In this document: one piece after another, positions 23,531 to 35,344 of the stretch | Position numbering within the stretch: position 1 is the stretch's first letter | Layout: every line of letters starts with the position of its first letter | From: Cephalopachus bancanus | Lineage: Eukaryota; Chordata; Mammalia; Primates; Tarsiidae | Direction of reading: 5' to 3' | Length of the DNA stretch: 64,000 nucleotides | Assembly (NCBI GenBank): GCA_027257055.1 | Contig: JAPVLO010000161.1 | Span: 1,240,001 to 1,304,000, forward strand | Made by a program: the position numbers and the translations under genes | Notes under the pieces: model-generated | Told to the model about the DNA's origin: nothing | Database searches by the model: none | Seen by the model: only the letters and a program-made list of their open reading frames with translations

Positions 23531-24379
23531 TCCTGCCTACTTATTAGCTCTCCAGCTGGGATGACTCAGTGTATGGCGATGCTATTAACCAGGAGAAGGA
23601 ACATCGAGGAGGGAGAGATAATGAGCTCTGTTTGGGACAGAATGAGTTACTGCGAATGTAGCCCTTGCAACTCCACCGTTGGAATGACACCGAGGGAGAA
23701 GCATCATTTTATGTGAAAGCCCACTGTTTCTGTCACCTCACGCCTGTCAGTCAAACGAGGAAAGAAAATAATGTTTCTAGAGCCCTGCTGGTGGCTGTCT
23801 TTCTCCCAGGATGAAAGCACCTAGTGTGAATGACACTGGGGTCTCAAGGAGATGAGGCGCTGACAGGGTCTGCTCTGAGTCACCCAGGGGCCAAATACCA
23901 TCAAGATCATTTCTTGGCTTCCACCCTGCTCCAGGTTCTTTGACGGGGGCATTCTGGGTACCTTGGGGATGGGGTTGGGGCAGTAACAGTCTTATCGAAT
24001 AATCCCCAAACCTTAGATTCTCCCTCCCATTATTAGAGATTCTCCCTCCCATTGTGACCCTAAGCAGCAAACCTCAGGGGACTCTTACCAGGGCCAAGAT
24101 TTTTCCTTACGACTGACAAGCACAGCATCTGGAATCATTCTCTGTCTTTATGCACAGACCATATTGCCAAGAATGACTGTGAAGTTTCCAGCAACAACAA
24201 CAATAGCAACAACAAAAATACATCCAGGTAAACTAAAGCAACTTATGTGTGCTGGCAAAAGGGGCAGTTGTTGAATTTCAAGCCCATTTTTCAAGTGTAC
24301 ATGTAAGAAAAACAATAGTAGTATACTTCTTTTTATTGTTGGTTGAGATAGTATGATATGCCTGGGACTTATATGGTTT
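23531..24379. other. Unique non-coding sequence
   Basis: No gene recognised. Holds a 17-bp direct repeat (24015-24031 and 24037-24053) and a CAA-rich run at 24192-24220. Confidence 0.5.
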
Positions 24380-24605
24380 TGTTTTTATGTCAGATCTGGA
24401 TTCAAATTTGGACTCTGCTACATGTCAGTTCTGTGCCCTTGGGTGAGTAAGGTAGTTTCTAAACCTTAATTGTCTCATATATAAGATGAGTTTGTTAACA
24501 CCTGCCTCATAGTGTTCCTGTGAGGATTTTATTAAATGAGATAATGCATAGAAGACATTTAGTATAGAGCTTGGATGTAGCAAGTGCAAAATAAATAGCA
24601 ACTAT
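24380..24605 (-). mobile_element. MIR SINE
   Basis: Reverse complement of MIR: 'gtgcccttgggtgagtaag', 'taaaccttaattgtctcat', 'cctcatagtgttcctgtgagg' and 'aaataaatagcaactatta'. Nearly full length. Confidence 0.9.
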
Positions 24606-24817
24606 TATCAATATCCTTATTCTTACCCCCAGTTCTGTAAATACTGTGCTTTTTCACAAGGACAATGTCTTTTACACAATTTCTTAAGAATGAATGTGGC
24701 AGCACAATGTATTTTGAGGTCTTCTTAGGTCTTCCTAAGTGCAAATAACTCTCCTGCACCAACGTTTATGGAAATAAATCTGTAATCAACATATGGCAAT
24801 AGTAAGGTATACCAGGT

Positions 24818-25142
24818 AAGAATCAACTTGTAGCCGGGCTCTGTGGCTCAGTCTGTAATCCCACGCTTTGGGAGGCTGAAGTGAGTGGATTGCCTGAGCC
24901 CGCAGGTTCAAGACCCGCCTGGGCAACTTGGCGAGACCTCATCTCTACAATAAATCAAAAATCAGCCGGGCGTGGTAGCGTACGCCTGTAGTTCCAGCCA
25001 CTTGGAAGGCTGAGGCGGAAGGATCGCCGGAGTCCTGCAGTTCGAGGCTGCGGTGGCTGGGAGCGGCCACTGCACTCCAGTCTGGGTGACAGAGTGAGAC
25101 TCCAACTCAAAAAAAATCAAAAACCAAAAAAGAATCAACTTG
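24818..25142 (+). mobile_element. Alu with 13-bp duplication
   Basis: Element 24831-25129, flanked by aagaatcaacttg at 24818-24830 and 25130-25142. Dimer of the window's young type, with a 'ctacaataaatcaaaaatc' linker. Confidence 0.97.
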
Positions 25143-25334
25143 AGATGGTAGGCAGAAAAGAGCAGAGAGCACTTTTTGTTTTATGTTGCAATCTGTCCCA
25201 AGTATCTAGTAAATAGTAGGATTTTAAAGATTGAATAAGTCAATCACCTGCTATATGTCAAACATCATGTGAGAAGCTTTGCTTCCTTTAATTCTCTTCC
25301 ACGCTTTGAAAACAAACTGACCCTTGTATAAGTC

Positions 25335-26000
25335 AGGACAGGCTAGGTTATGCTGCGACAACAAGCGGCCTTAATCTTAGAGACTTATAACAACACTTAC
25401 TCAGGTATAACTCACTTTTTTTTTTTTTTGAGTTGGAGTCTCACTCTGTCGCCCAGACTGGAGTGCAGTGGCCGTTCCCGGCCACCGCAGCCTCGACCTG
25501 CTGGGCTCTGGCAATCCTTCTGCCTCAGCCTTCCAAGTAGCCAGAATTACAGGCATGCGCTACCACGCCCGGCTGATTTTTTGATTTATTGTAGAGATGA
25601 GGCCTCGCTGCCCAGGCGGGTCTCGAACCCGCGGGCTCAGGCAATCCACTCACCTCAGCCTCCCAAAGGCGCGGGATGACAGTCTGAGCCACCGAGCCCG
25701 GCTCGTATAACACTTATAACAGCAATGGTTCCTTACCCACTCACACTACATCTCTATCTGGTGTTCAGTTGATATCTGAGCTCGCAAGTGTTCTCACTTC
25801 AAGACCCAGGCAATAGAACAGCCACTGTTGTCACTCTTGGGGCATCGAGAAAAAGCAAGTAAATTACAAACCAGCAGTCAATTTCCATCCAGAAGTAATG
25901 CAGGTCTGTTGTGCTTGCATTTCATTGGCCGAGCATGTCACTCGGCCATTCATGAAATCAAAGGGGGTGGGATGGAGAAAGTGTCACTTTGTCGAGTTTC
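25335..26000. mobile_element. Ancient interspersed repeat, family undetermined, split by an Alu
   Basis: The left part (25335-25414) has 'gctaggttatgctgcgacaac' and 'agagacttataacaac'. The right part (25704 onward) has 'cattggccgagcatgtcac'. Layout is like the repeats at 18585-18900 and 33420-33880. Confidence 0.45.
25415..25703 (-). mobile_element. Alu
   Basis: Antisense dimer opening with poly-T and 'gagttggagtctcactctg' and closing 'gagcccggct'. An imperfect duplication is visible: 'gtataac' at 25405-25411 and again from 25705. It carries a 109-codon chance frame. Confidence 0.96.
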
Positions 26001-28214
26001 TGAAAGAAAAAATGAAATTTCTGTGGACAGTTCTTGTGTCCTCACAAAGGAAACAGCCTCTCTGTTAAGTAACTCAGCCAAGTGTTTTGGAATTGTCTGT
26101 CTGTCTCCAGGGCATATGCATCTGATTGGTCTTTTTAGTCTGCTTGTTTCTCATGTCTTCACTGTACTCAGTGTTTGGTCTCTGTAGGAGATCTGCTTTT
26201 CCCCAGATTTGAATAGCCTGAGTAAACATAACCAAGTTGCCATTTCTTATAAATATCAAATTCCAGTGAATTGACTCGTAGGCAAGAGGGCTCTCTCCAG
26301 AACCACAGGAACAGCTAGTTGGCAAAGCCCCAGGGAACCAAAAAGCTGGCATTTATCACTCTGACGTGGCACAGATTTCCAGGTTGTCAAAATCCCAAGT
26401 GCCAAGTGATGTCAGGATTTGTTGTGGAGATGGTGTCCCTATAATTCGGGGTGGGGGGAGGCAGGGGTGACAATCTCCTGATAATCCAAACCCAGGCCTC
26501 CTTTTCCAAAATGGCTTGTTGGCCTAGCTTTCTGTCCTATAAAAACAAAATGAAAAATGTTACTGGTGCTCCAATTCCAGAAAATCCTTAGAATATTTCT
26601 TCTTACAAAACATGAAGGAAGAGAGAAAGTATATACCTCCTTTTCTTTCTAAAACAACCACGGAGTATCTCATTACTCATCAATTGACATTTCCAAATAA
26701 CACAGTTGTTTGAGTTCAATTTTTTTTTTACTTTTTAAGCTGTACTCACAATACACAGACCTCAAATCATTAGTTTCAGCATCTTTAGCTGCTCAAACCT
26801 TATGAGAACTGTTCATCTGAGCTTTGATTGGTGTTTTTAGCCTTTTCAGTTCCTTAACGATCTCTTATGTATTGAAAGAAAATCAGATGGTCACAAGTCA
26901 AAAAGAAGCAGGTGGAAAAGGTAGAAAATAAAAGAAAACCTGTCCAAGATTAATTTAGTGACTTTCAACCAGGGATGTGAATTAGCTCATTTGCATAGCT
27001 TTTTATAATCTCTGTTTGCCCAGGACTCATCCGAAACCATTGGATCAGAACTCCTGGTATGCCTGGCTGCTCCCATGCCCGTTGGGCCACCTACAAGAGG
27101 GGCTGACCAGCCCCGAAACTCTCATTTTTCTGGCGGTGATAACACTTCCTATCCTCCCACCTCTATCTGCTCCAGGTCTCTGACACCTTTCTTTTTGACT
27201 GGCAGGAGAATGATCTGTCTTTCTTATGATTTATTTATGTTGGTGTTGGGGTGAGGTAAGGGAGTAGTGACCATTAGCAACACAGTTTTCCATATCAGCC
27301 AACAGTTCTTCTTTTCTGCAACCTAAAGCCCTGATGATCCAGTTGGACTATCATGCCAGCCTTTTTAATTTTTATTTATGACATTATATCTCTCAGGAGC
27401 CTCAAGCTACTTTTTGTAGCTTTCCCACCTGAAGGTAGACTTTTTAGGCCCTCTTCTAAATCTACACTTTGTATTTCATTTCCATCACACAGTTTGCCTC
27501 TTATAGAGACAACCCCTGAAGCAGGACGTCTTAGTGTCAACTTCCAGATCCACGGAGCAGAGGCTTGCAGATCAGATCAGAAAGTGGGCTTATGGGGAAT
27601 GAAGCGTACGGAGGGCTCTGGGAAGGGATTTAAGTTAGAATCTTCCTTTCTGACTCTTCCCCAGAGGATTCGGTGTCTGGAAAACTTTTCGTGCTAGCCA
27701 CAAAGACAACTTTCGCAAGAGAAGGAGAACAGTATAACAGGAAGAAAAGGTGGGTGCTTCTGGCCTTTGTTTCCAACTTGTGCCAGTTGATATTGTTCTG
27801 TTCCAAACTGAAACTGAGGCAAATCTGCATATGCAACCATTTTAAAGGAAACAGCAAGAACCTGTATTATTGCATAGCTGATCCAGCGTACCAAAAGGGC
27901 CAGAGAAAGGTGACACGGGGAAAATGCTGCAAAAAGAACCTTACAAAGTGTGGCTGTCATGCTGGATCACTTCTCCAGAAGAGACGAAGGAAAAAAGACT
28001 TCAAAGTACCATCCAGAGCTTCTAAATGTGCTCCATGCTTTCAGGAGACACAAGGGAACTGATGTCTGCGAATGTTAAAGTGAACTGTGGACTGAGTTAG
28101 GCTCCCAATCCAAGATATTCAAGAGTGGAGGCAGAGGGGAGGGCTGACCACCTGTTTTGGAGACTGGACAGCGAAGGATCTGCCTCACATGGGGCAGGTG
28201 TATATTTCTTTCTT
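26001..28214. other. Largely unique non-coding sequence
   Basis: No host exon could be supported. It includes a DNA-transposon relic at 26950-27075. The plus-strand frame 27673-28062 (129 codons, basic and cysteine-containing) lies outside recognised repeats but has no identifiable domain. Confidence 0.5.
26950..27075. mobile_element. hAT-type MITE relic (MER5/MER20-like)
   Basis: The 'gactttcaaccagggatgtg', 'gcccaggactcatcc' and 'ggatcagaactcctggtatg' order matches common Charlie-type MITEs. Ends not resolved. Confidence 0.5.
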
Positions 28215-28504
28215 TCTTTTTTTTTTGAGTTGGAGTCTCACTCCATCACCCAGACTGGAGTGCAGTGGCCGCTCCCGGCCACCGCAGCCTTGCCTGCTGG
28301 GCTCCAGCGATCCTTCCGCCTCAGCCTTCTGAGTAGCTGGAACTACAGGTGCGCGCTACCACGCCTGTCTAATTTTATAATTTATTGTAGAGATGAGGTC
28401 TCACCAAGTTGTCCAGGCGGGTCTCGAACCCATGGGCTCAGGCAATCCACTCACCTCAGCCTCCCAAAGGTGCGGGGTTACAGGCTGAGCCAACGAGCCC
28501 GGCT
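28215..28504 (-). mobile_element. Alu
   Basis: Antisense dimer, full length, from poly-T (28215) to 'gagcccggct' (28504). It generates the 160-codon chance frame 28125-28607. Confidence 0.96.
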
Positions 28505-28901
28505 CTTGGTCCTTTTCAATCAGGCTGCCTGGAGGTACAAGGAGACCCCAGAGGAAAGAGGCTATAAGACAACATTTAGATGCCCAGGGCTAAAGAAAGA
28601 CTTGTAAGTCATGACCTAGAATAGCTACAACCACTCAGGCTGAGAGAGTGGCAGTCTTCAAAGGCACCCAAAGAATACAGCAACAACTTTAAACATCTGA
28701 GCAGACCCAGGGAACAAAAAGCCCATTACAGGAGAGCTAGTTCAAGGAACACCTTTCCTGTCCCTCTCCCCTCCGCGCAGCGACCCCAGAAGCTGAAGCT
28801 GTGTGTGTGTGGAGGGGAGGCTGGAGTGGGGTAGAGGGGTCTGAAGAGAGAAGCAGTGGGAAGATAAATTTTAGGAAACTGACCACCCTAGTCCCTTCCA
28901 T
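28505..28901. other. Unique non-coding sequence
   Basis: G-rich around 28800-28850. No element recognised. Confidence 0.5.
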
Positions 28902-29221
28902 TTAAATCGTGGTATTGCCGGGCTCGGTGGCTCAGCCTGTCATCCCGCGCCTTTGGGAGGCTGAGGTGAGTGGATTGCCTGAGCCCATGGGTTCGTAGAC
29001 CCACCTGGGCAGGCGAGACCTCATCTCTACAATAAAATCAAAAAATCAGCCGGGCATGGTAGCGCGTGCCTGTAATTCCGGCTACTCGGAAGGCTGAGGC
29101 GGAAGGATCGCCGGAGCCCAGCAGGCGAGGCTGCGGTGGCCGGGAGCGGCCACTGTCCTCCAGTCTGGGCGACAGAGTGAAACTCCAACTCAAAAAAAAA
29201 AAAAAAATTAAATCGTGATAT
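28902..29221 (+). mobile_element. Alu with 14-bp duplication
   Basis: Element 28916-29207. Flanks 28902-28915 and 29208-29221 differ at one base (ttaaatcgtggtat versus ttaaatcgtgatat). Close to the window's consensus, so among the younger copies. Confidence 0.97.
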
Positions 29222-29819
29222 GATTCTGATTTTTGAATCACGCTGTGTTTGTGATTTAAAGTAACTTTTGAATGTTCTATTACCTGGGAGAGAAAGGGGG
29301 GTTTGCCAGAGATAAAAATCCTCACACTGGGTCAAAATATCCCCTGAAAGGCAGTTTGAAGGGACGGTGGGTGACAATAAATTTACCACACGGCTGGTAG
29401 CAAACCATGTGCTTTACAAACAAGTTGCAACAGGAACTGGGCAGGACAAGATAGCAGCAACCTGCACGTTATGTGCTTGTGCTTCTTGAATTGCTCTTTA
29501 TGAATTCCATATTGTTCTCCTTATTATATCAAAAAGTAAGACCAAGGGAAAGGATTGAAGTCTACACATGGACTAGGCAGAGGCGGGCTGTGAGACCCTC
29601 AAGGGACAGACTCATCGTTTCAGCAACAGTTGGGCATATCAGCTAATGGTGTTAAGTCTCTTCAAGGCCAACTCTGAAACCACGAGATCTTGTTTCAAGG
29701 ATTAAGTGAAACTATGTATATAGTCTTCTCAGTATCCAAGAGGGGCTGATTCCAGGGCCCTTTTCCTCCCATTTCCCCAATACCCAAACTGACAAAATGC
29801 CAAAACTCCGGGGATGTTC
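29222..29819. other. Unique non-coding sequence
   Basis: No gene or repeat recognised. Confidence 0.5.
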
Positions 29820-30145
29820 AAGTCTCTTATTCTTTTTTTTTTTTTTTTTTGAGTTGGAGTCTCACTCTGTCGCCCAGACTGGAGTGCAGTGGCATGCTTC
29901 CAGCCGCTGTAGCCTCGACCTGCTGGGCTCCAGTGATCCTTCCACCTCAGCCTTCCAAGTAGCTGGAACTACAGGTGTGTGCTCCCACACCCAGCTAATG
30001 TTTTTTATTTATTGTAGAGATGAGGTCTCGCCAGGTTGCCCAGGTAGGTCTCGAACCCACGGGCTCTGGAAATCCACTCACCTCAGCCTCCCAAAGTGCT
30101 GAGATTACAGGCTGAGCCACCGAGCCCGGCTAAGTCTCTTATTCT
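29820..30145 (-). mobile_element. Alu with 14-bp duplication
   Basis: Element 29834-30131 flanked by aagtctcttattct at 29820-29833 and 30132-30145, a perfect duplication. Antisense dimer. Confidence 0.97.
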
Positions 30146-30335
30146 GTAGTATGTTGTTGTATTTGCAAATAACACATAGATATTCTCTTCCTAAACCATC
30201 TCTGCATTACTCATATCACCTAACATAACGCAAACCCTATGTAAGTAGTTGAAGTAGTTGTCATACTGTATTGATTTTTTTGAAATTTATATTATTTTTA
30301 TTGTTTTCTTTTTCTTTTTATTGTTTATTGTTACC

Positions 30336-30463
30336 TTTTAAAGAGACAGGCTGGAGTGCAGTGGTGCAATCATGGTTCACTGCAGCCTCAAACTCCTGGG
30401 ATCAAGTAATCCTTCTGCCAGTCTCCTGAATTTCTGGTATTACATGCATGAGCCACCCGAATA
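30336..30463 (-). mobile_element. Alu monomer relic (FLAM/FRAM-like)
   Basis: Single diverged arm: 'gagacaggctggagtgcagtg', 'ttcactgcagcctcaaactc', ending 'catgagccacc'. No second arm. It represents the oldest Alu layer. Confidence 0.75.
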
Positions 30464-31539
30464 TTTTTGATTCTCAGTTGATTGAACCCACGGATGAAAA
30501 ACCTGCAAACATGGAGAGTTGACTGTATATGAAAATCTTTTGCATAATGCTTGGCATATAGCAGATTCTTGATAAATGACAGTTGGTCTTTACAAGTGTA
30601 TTTTGATAATAAAACAATAACCCTGGGAGCTCACTACTAAGATATCCTAGCTCACAGAATCAATAAATAATTCTTTAATAGAACTCAATCAATGGCTGTG
30701 AGTTGATGGACAATCGATCCCCAATGCACTTGAAGTCCAGGAAGTATAAAATCTGTAGCATTTAGTGTAGTTTCACCCCGAAAAAAATAATCATTCAGCC
30801 CATTTCAGAATGCTCACGCAATCATATCTTTATAAACACTGAAACTTAAGATTTTTGGAAGGTCTGGCTCTCCCTTTCCACTCCGTTTCACCTGGCAGCC
30901 AGCCTACTTAAACATTCTTATACTTCTCGTTTTCTTGTTCCAGTTAAAAGCCTTGTTGAGTTAGCTATTGAAATTTTTAAAGCAATGCTGGAAACACCTG
31001 AGCAGACAAAGCACAGCTTTACTAACAGAAGATATTAAAGAGATAAATGTTCGCGGACAGAAAGAAATAAAGAGAGTGGCCGATGGAAAGTATATGAAGC
31101 ATTCGCATGCAGTCAACAGCTCGTTAGGAGATCTCAAGCACTTCACACGCACACACCACACAAGTTTTCCAAAAGTTAGAGTGTGTTGCCCCTGCTGTTT
31201 CCGGAGAATGCTCTTAGTGTGATGGGTTAACCTCTTGTCTGACAAGGAGTTCTCCCTTGGGAGAAAATACTCACTAACTGCCTGCCCATATTCCAGACTC
31301 AGTGTTATGATTTTGAGCTCTTCCCACCCTGGTCTCTCTTCCCTGGAACCTCTTGAGCTTTTCCACATTCTTCTTCCTCTGCCTTTGTTGGGGACTCAGA
31401 CAGGTATCAACGTGGCTGGGACAGGCTCCCATGGCATCCAGTTGACTTTTGTTGAGCCTGTGGCCCATGCCCCCATCCCAACTTGTTTATACTGACAGTC
31501 CCTTCCTGAAAAATGTAAGAGCAGATATTTATATGCATC
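30464..31539. other. Unique non-coding sequence
   Basis: Open frames of 84-135 codons at 30961-31495 overlap on both strands and show no motif. No repeat family recognised. Confidence 0.5.
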
Positions 31540-32015
31540 TCCATTACATCAACAACATTTCATGTCTGTCTGCCATGTTCCAGACTCTGTATTAAAGGTT
31601 ATGTGTGTGTTACCTCATTGACTCCTCAAACCAAGAGTTAGCAAATGATTTCTATAAAAGGCCAGATAGTAACTATTTTAGACTTTGCAGGTCATATGGG
31701 CTCTGTTGCAGCTACTCAACTCTGCTATTGTAGCACAAATTAGCCATAGAAAATATGTAAGTGAATGAATTTGACTGTGTTCCCATAAAACTTTATTTAG
31801 AAAACCAGGTGGGCAGGGTGAGCATCCCCACAGGCTACAGTTGGCTGACCCCTCCTCTAAATACCCACTGAAGTAAAGTGTGTTGTTAATCTCCATTTTA
31901 CAGATGAGAAAATGAAACATAGAGAAAACACTACACAGCTTTCCAAAGATCGTGCAGGCTCTAAGTGGCTACCAGGGTCTGTCTGATTCCAGGGCCTGAG
32001 TAACACTGTGTCATG
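31540..32015 (+). mobile_element. MIR SINE split by a hAT-type MITE
   Basis: MIR 5' part at 31540-31625 and 3' part at 31857-32015 ('ctccattttacagatgagaaaatg' then 'cagctttccaaagatcg'). Between them lies the MITE described next. Confidence 0.8.
31626..31856. mobile_element. hAT-type MITE inside the MIR
   Basis: Begins 'caagagttagcaaatgattt' with 'ataaaaggccagatagtaac', runs through 'tactcaactctgctattgtag' and 'cataaaactttattta', and ends 'ggctgacccctc'. The ends are imperfect inverted repeats. This is a common mammalian Charlie-type family; name not recalled with certainty. Confidence 0.8.
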
Positions 32016-32359
32016 GAGGCTGCAATTGAGGAAACCATGAGCCTTAGGAAACAAAGAGGTGGAAGACAGTCACTTTCCCCAGCAACCTGCCCCATCTTCA
32101 TTGTCACAAGCTGACCTTTGAGTTCTGCACTAGCAACTCATCTCTCCTCAAGAACTGGAAACCTGCTCAGGGAAGCAGTTGCTTGTATTGCTTTTATGCG
32201 TCAGGTGGGCAAGTCTACTACCACTCATTATGCTTTATTAGAATCCAAATTCCAAAAGGTTCTAGATAAAGACAATAGCTCTTTCTTACTTTGCCAGAAA
32301 TTTGAATACTTTTTGGTGCATGTATTAATGGCATTTACTAATTTAGCAATTACATTATT

Positions 32360-32379
32360 GAGAGAGAGAGAGAGAGAGA

Positions 32380-32432
<53 letters not shown>

Positions 32433-32435
32433 TGT
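32360..32435. repeat. Compound microsatellite (GA)n(TG)n
   Basis: About ten GA units (32360-32379) then about 27 TG units with one TA interruption near 32426. Likely length-variable. Confidence 0.98.
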
Positions 32436-32589
32436 CCACGTATGCATGCACATGCCAGACATTGAACTGAGAACTGAAAATACTCCATGGAACAGATCCT
32501 GTGTTTGCCTTGCCGAAATTATCATCTAGACCTGTATGTGACTGATGATGTTTTGCTTAGACCAGTTTACCTGGTCCTTGGGTCTGTAT

Positions 32590-32765
32590 TATTCTCACAA
32601 ATTGGGGTAGGCATCATTAATCCCATTTCAAGTGTGAAAAAAGCTCAGGCTGAGAGTTGCAGAGTTGCAGAAGGTCACACAATAACGACCTTGGCGATCG
32701 AGCTGAGTCTTTGACTCAGGCCTCTGACCCTCGACCCCATGCCTTTCCCTGCTACACCTTGCTTC
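32590..32765 (+). mobile_element. MIR SINE
   Basis: 'tattattctcacaaattgggg', 'catcattaatcccatttca', 'gcagaaggtcacacaataac' follow the MIR order. Confidence 0.75.
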
Positions 32766-33419
32766 TCTGCTATTCCAGAACCATGCCCTGGGCTGCTCTC
32801 CCTTGCCACCTCCAGCTGGCAGCATCTTTATCTGAACTTTATTTAACCTGGCTCCTTTCCAGGCCCTCTGGCAGCTGTCCCAGTTCCGGTTTTCTATCTG
32901 CCCAGCATCTCCCAGGTTCTTTTCTTAAGCTCTTATCCTTCTTTGGCAGCCAAATGCCCTCTATTTTATTTTCTCCCTTGGGCACACTCATAGGATGGAG
33001 AAAAGCTGAGAGACTGTTCACTTTCTTAACAGGAGCTGCTTTCAATTCAGCCACAGCTGGTATACCTTTCAGAAGTGAGATGGATCCCAAGACAGATGGC
33101 TCAGCAGCGACTATTTTAAGCCTCAGAGTCACAAGAACAGATCCAAAATAACTCAGGCCAGCAGGGGTCAAATGCAGAGCAGAGCTGCTGGCTTTAAAGA
33201 AAGCATGACCCTAGATCTTTGGAGTCACCGAGGAAGTCAGCTCTGGTGTTTTGTAGTTAATAAGACTTCTTCCGTCCAGTTCCTATGCTGATGCTTCAGG
33301 ACTGAATTGGCCCCATTGTCAGCTGCAACTCAAGGTAATCTTCCTCTGAGGACTTCAAAACTCTTGTTTTAATATTTATTGCTATTACCAAGATTTGTAC
33401 CAGGGAACATTCTGTTTGC
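32766..33419. other. Unique non-coding sequence
   Basis: A 164-codon frame (32657-33151, plus) starts inside the MIR and has no motif. Not considered a gene. Confidence 0.5.
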
Positions 33420-33880
33420 CCCTGTGTATCAGTCAGCTAATTGCAACGACGATGCCATATAAAAGAACACTTCAAAATTCAGCAGCTTGCAGTCAAACTC
33501 ATATTTTCTTCATGTGCCTGAACTTTGGGGATCAACTGATGTGAACTCAGCCCAGTTGATCTTGGTTCCAAGTGGTGTCTTTGCAGCTGCAGCTTCCCCT
33601 ATATCTCTCATTCTTCTTGGACCAGCAGCAGGCTATTCAGAGTATGTTCTCATAGCAGTGATAGAATGCAAAAGGAAAAGTTCAGCCACACGTGCATGTT
33701 TCAAGACTTTGTTTGCCTATGTCTCCTGATATCACATTGGCCAAAGCAATTTACATGGCCAAACCCAGTATCAGTGAGTCAGGAAAGACACTCTACCCCC
33801 AGTGGAGGGGGCAGGGACTGCAAAATCACATGCCAAGGGTTGTGGATAGAAGAGGAGTGAAGAATTAGGAACAACAGAGC
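33420..33880. mobile_element. Ancient interspersed repeat, family undetermined
   Basis: Opens with 'tgtatcagtcagctaattgc', followed by 'aattcagcagcttgcag', and later 'acattggccaaagcaatttac' and 'ccccagtggagggggcaggg'. Same general layout as 18585-18900 and 25335-26000. Confidence 0.5.
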
Positions 33881-34589
33881 TAACCATCGTCCTTGGGCTG
33901 CAGACCACCTGGAGAAGAAAGCTGTATAGACAGTCGCAGAAAAATCTGGTGGTTCTTTCCCCTTCAAGCATCTGTGGCTACTCAGAACTGTCTCTGCACT
34001 CTTTTAAAGACTGATTTTATGCCTCCTATTCACTGAGGGGGCTGCCCGATGCTTATGAATTCTTCAGCTGACTCTTCAGAGTTATTTAAGAGATTTGAGG
34101 AGTTCAGACACACAGGATGGATAAGCAAAGGGTCATTGAAAGGAATCCCTTTATTTGCATATCTCCATCCTTCTGTATGAGATCGCCTTTAGTTTCAACA
34201 AGAAGATCAGAGGTGGGCTTCCCCTATCATGTCGCTGGAGAAGGCAACACATGAAATGAGTGAGATCTTGTTTTTGAGACCATCGTAATGTGTCTATGGA
34301 CTGTCACTGGGGGCAGGAGAAGCCCTGCAGGGACGTTTACATCCAATGATCCTACGACACTAGACTGTCTAGTTGATAAAATAACACAGAGCTATGCACC
34401 ACACATTCCTCCAGGTAGCGCAAGGTGCTAGAGGTACCTGCATCCAGGGTCATAAGGGCAATGATACCTTCTGTCTCCGATTACTCTCTATCCCCCTTAG
34501 CCTCCTTAATACATTTATGGCACTTATTGCCATATGATATTAAGTATTTTATTTGTGTATTTCTTGTCTGGCTCTTCTACTACTTCTTA
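33881..34589. other. Unique non-coding sequence
   Basis: No gene or repeat recognised apart from L2-like sequence toward the right end. Confidence 0.45.
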
Positions 34590-34925
34590 TGGGTAAGAAC
34601 TCTATCTACTCATATAGGGCTGTGTGCCCAGAACCTAGACTCAACACGTGGTATTCATCAAAAGATTATTTGTTGAATGGGTAATAGATATTTGTTGAAT
34701 AGATATATAAGCTTGTCCCATTGTGTGGTACTGAGTAGGTGTTCAATATATATTAATTTCCTCCTCCCTCCCTTCCTTCCTCCACATACAGCTTAAAATC
34801 TCCACCTAAAACCCTGCTTGAGTTTCCATGATTCTGTAACATGTTTTTCAATTTGCAATGTAAACTTCCCTTTGGCTATACTTACATTTAGGGCAAAGAG
34901 TGATTTCAGAAGGGAAAAAAATGGA
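34590..34925 (+). repeat. Local direct duplication, copy 1
   Basis: Aligns collinearly with 36420-36755. Shared landmarks are 'gtggtattcatcaaaa', 'gtgtggtactgagtaggtg', 'tattaatttcctcc', 'cccacctaaaac'-type and 'gattctgtaaca'. The left part resembles an L2 3' end; the right part is not L2. Confidence 0.85.
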
Positions 34926-35344
34926 GTCTTGGCTCATGTAGTCCCAGATATGTTGAAATTCAGACACGAGGGCACTTTACCAGTATTATTATAACAGGAC
35001 ACCCTCATTTTCTAAGAAAAGCCTCTGCAGTTGGTCTCAGAAGGAAGGAATGCAATGTTTCTCAGTTGTGTGAACTGGTACCTGGCAGCTGTGTTAGGAA
35101 AAATACACTTACTTTCTTAACAAGGGGGTCAAAACAATACGGCCTAGTAGAGAAGTTTTAGGTTTGCTTTTTCCACTGTGGAAAGTTTAAGTTTATAGAT
35201 TGCCACTGGAAGAAGGAGCCGTTGAGTAATTTGCAAATTATTTCACTCTTCTTGTAAGAAAATATTGGAAATAAGTAAAGGAGTTTATCATCTGAGAATT
35301 AAGATATCCTCCATTCCAGTGTGAATTTCAGCAAATCAGCGGTA

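Noticed and set aside
28125..28607. 160-codon plus-strand frame
   Set aside because: Mostly the antisense of an Alu, a well-known source of spurious frames (similar ones at 25350-25679, 29027-29389, 46074-46439, 46936-47295, 53850-54275 and 63597-63938).
32657..33151. 164-codon plus-strand frame
   Set aside because: Starts in a MIR and has no recognisable motif; an overlapping minus frame of 110 codons is equally open.
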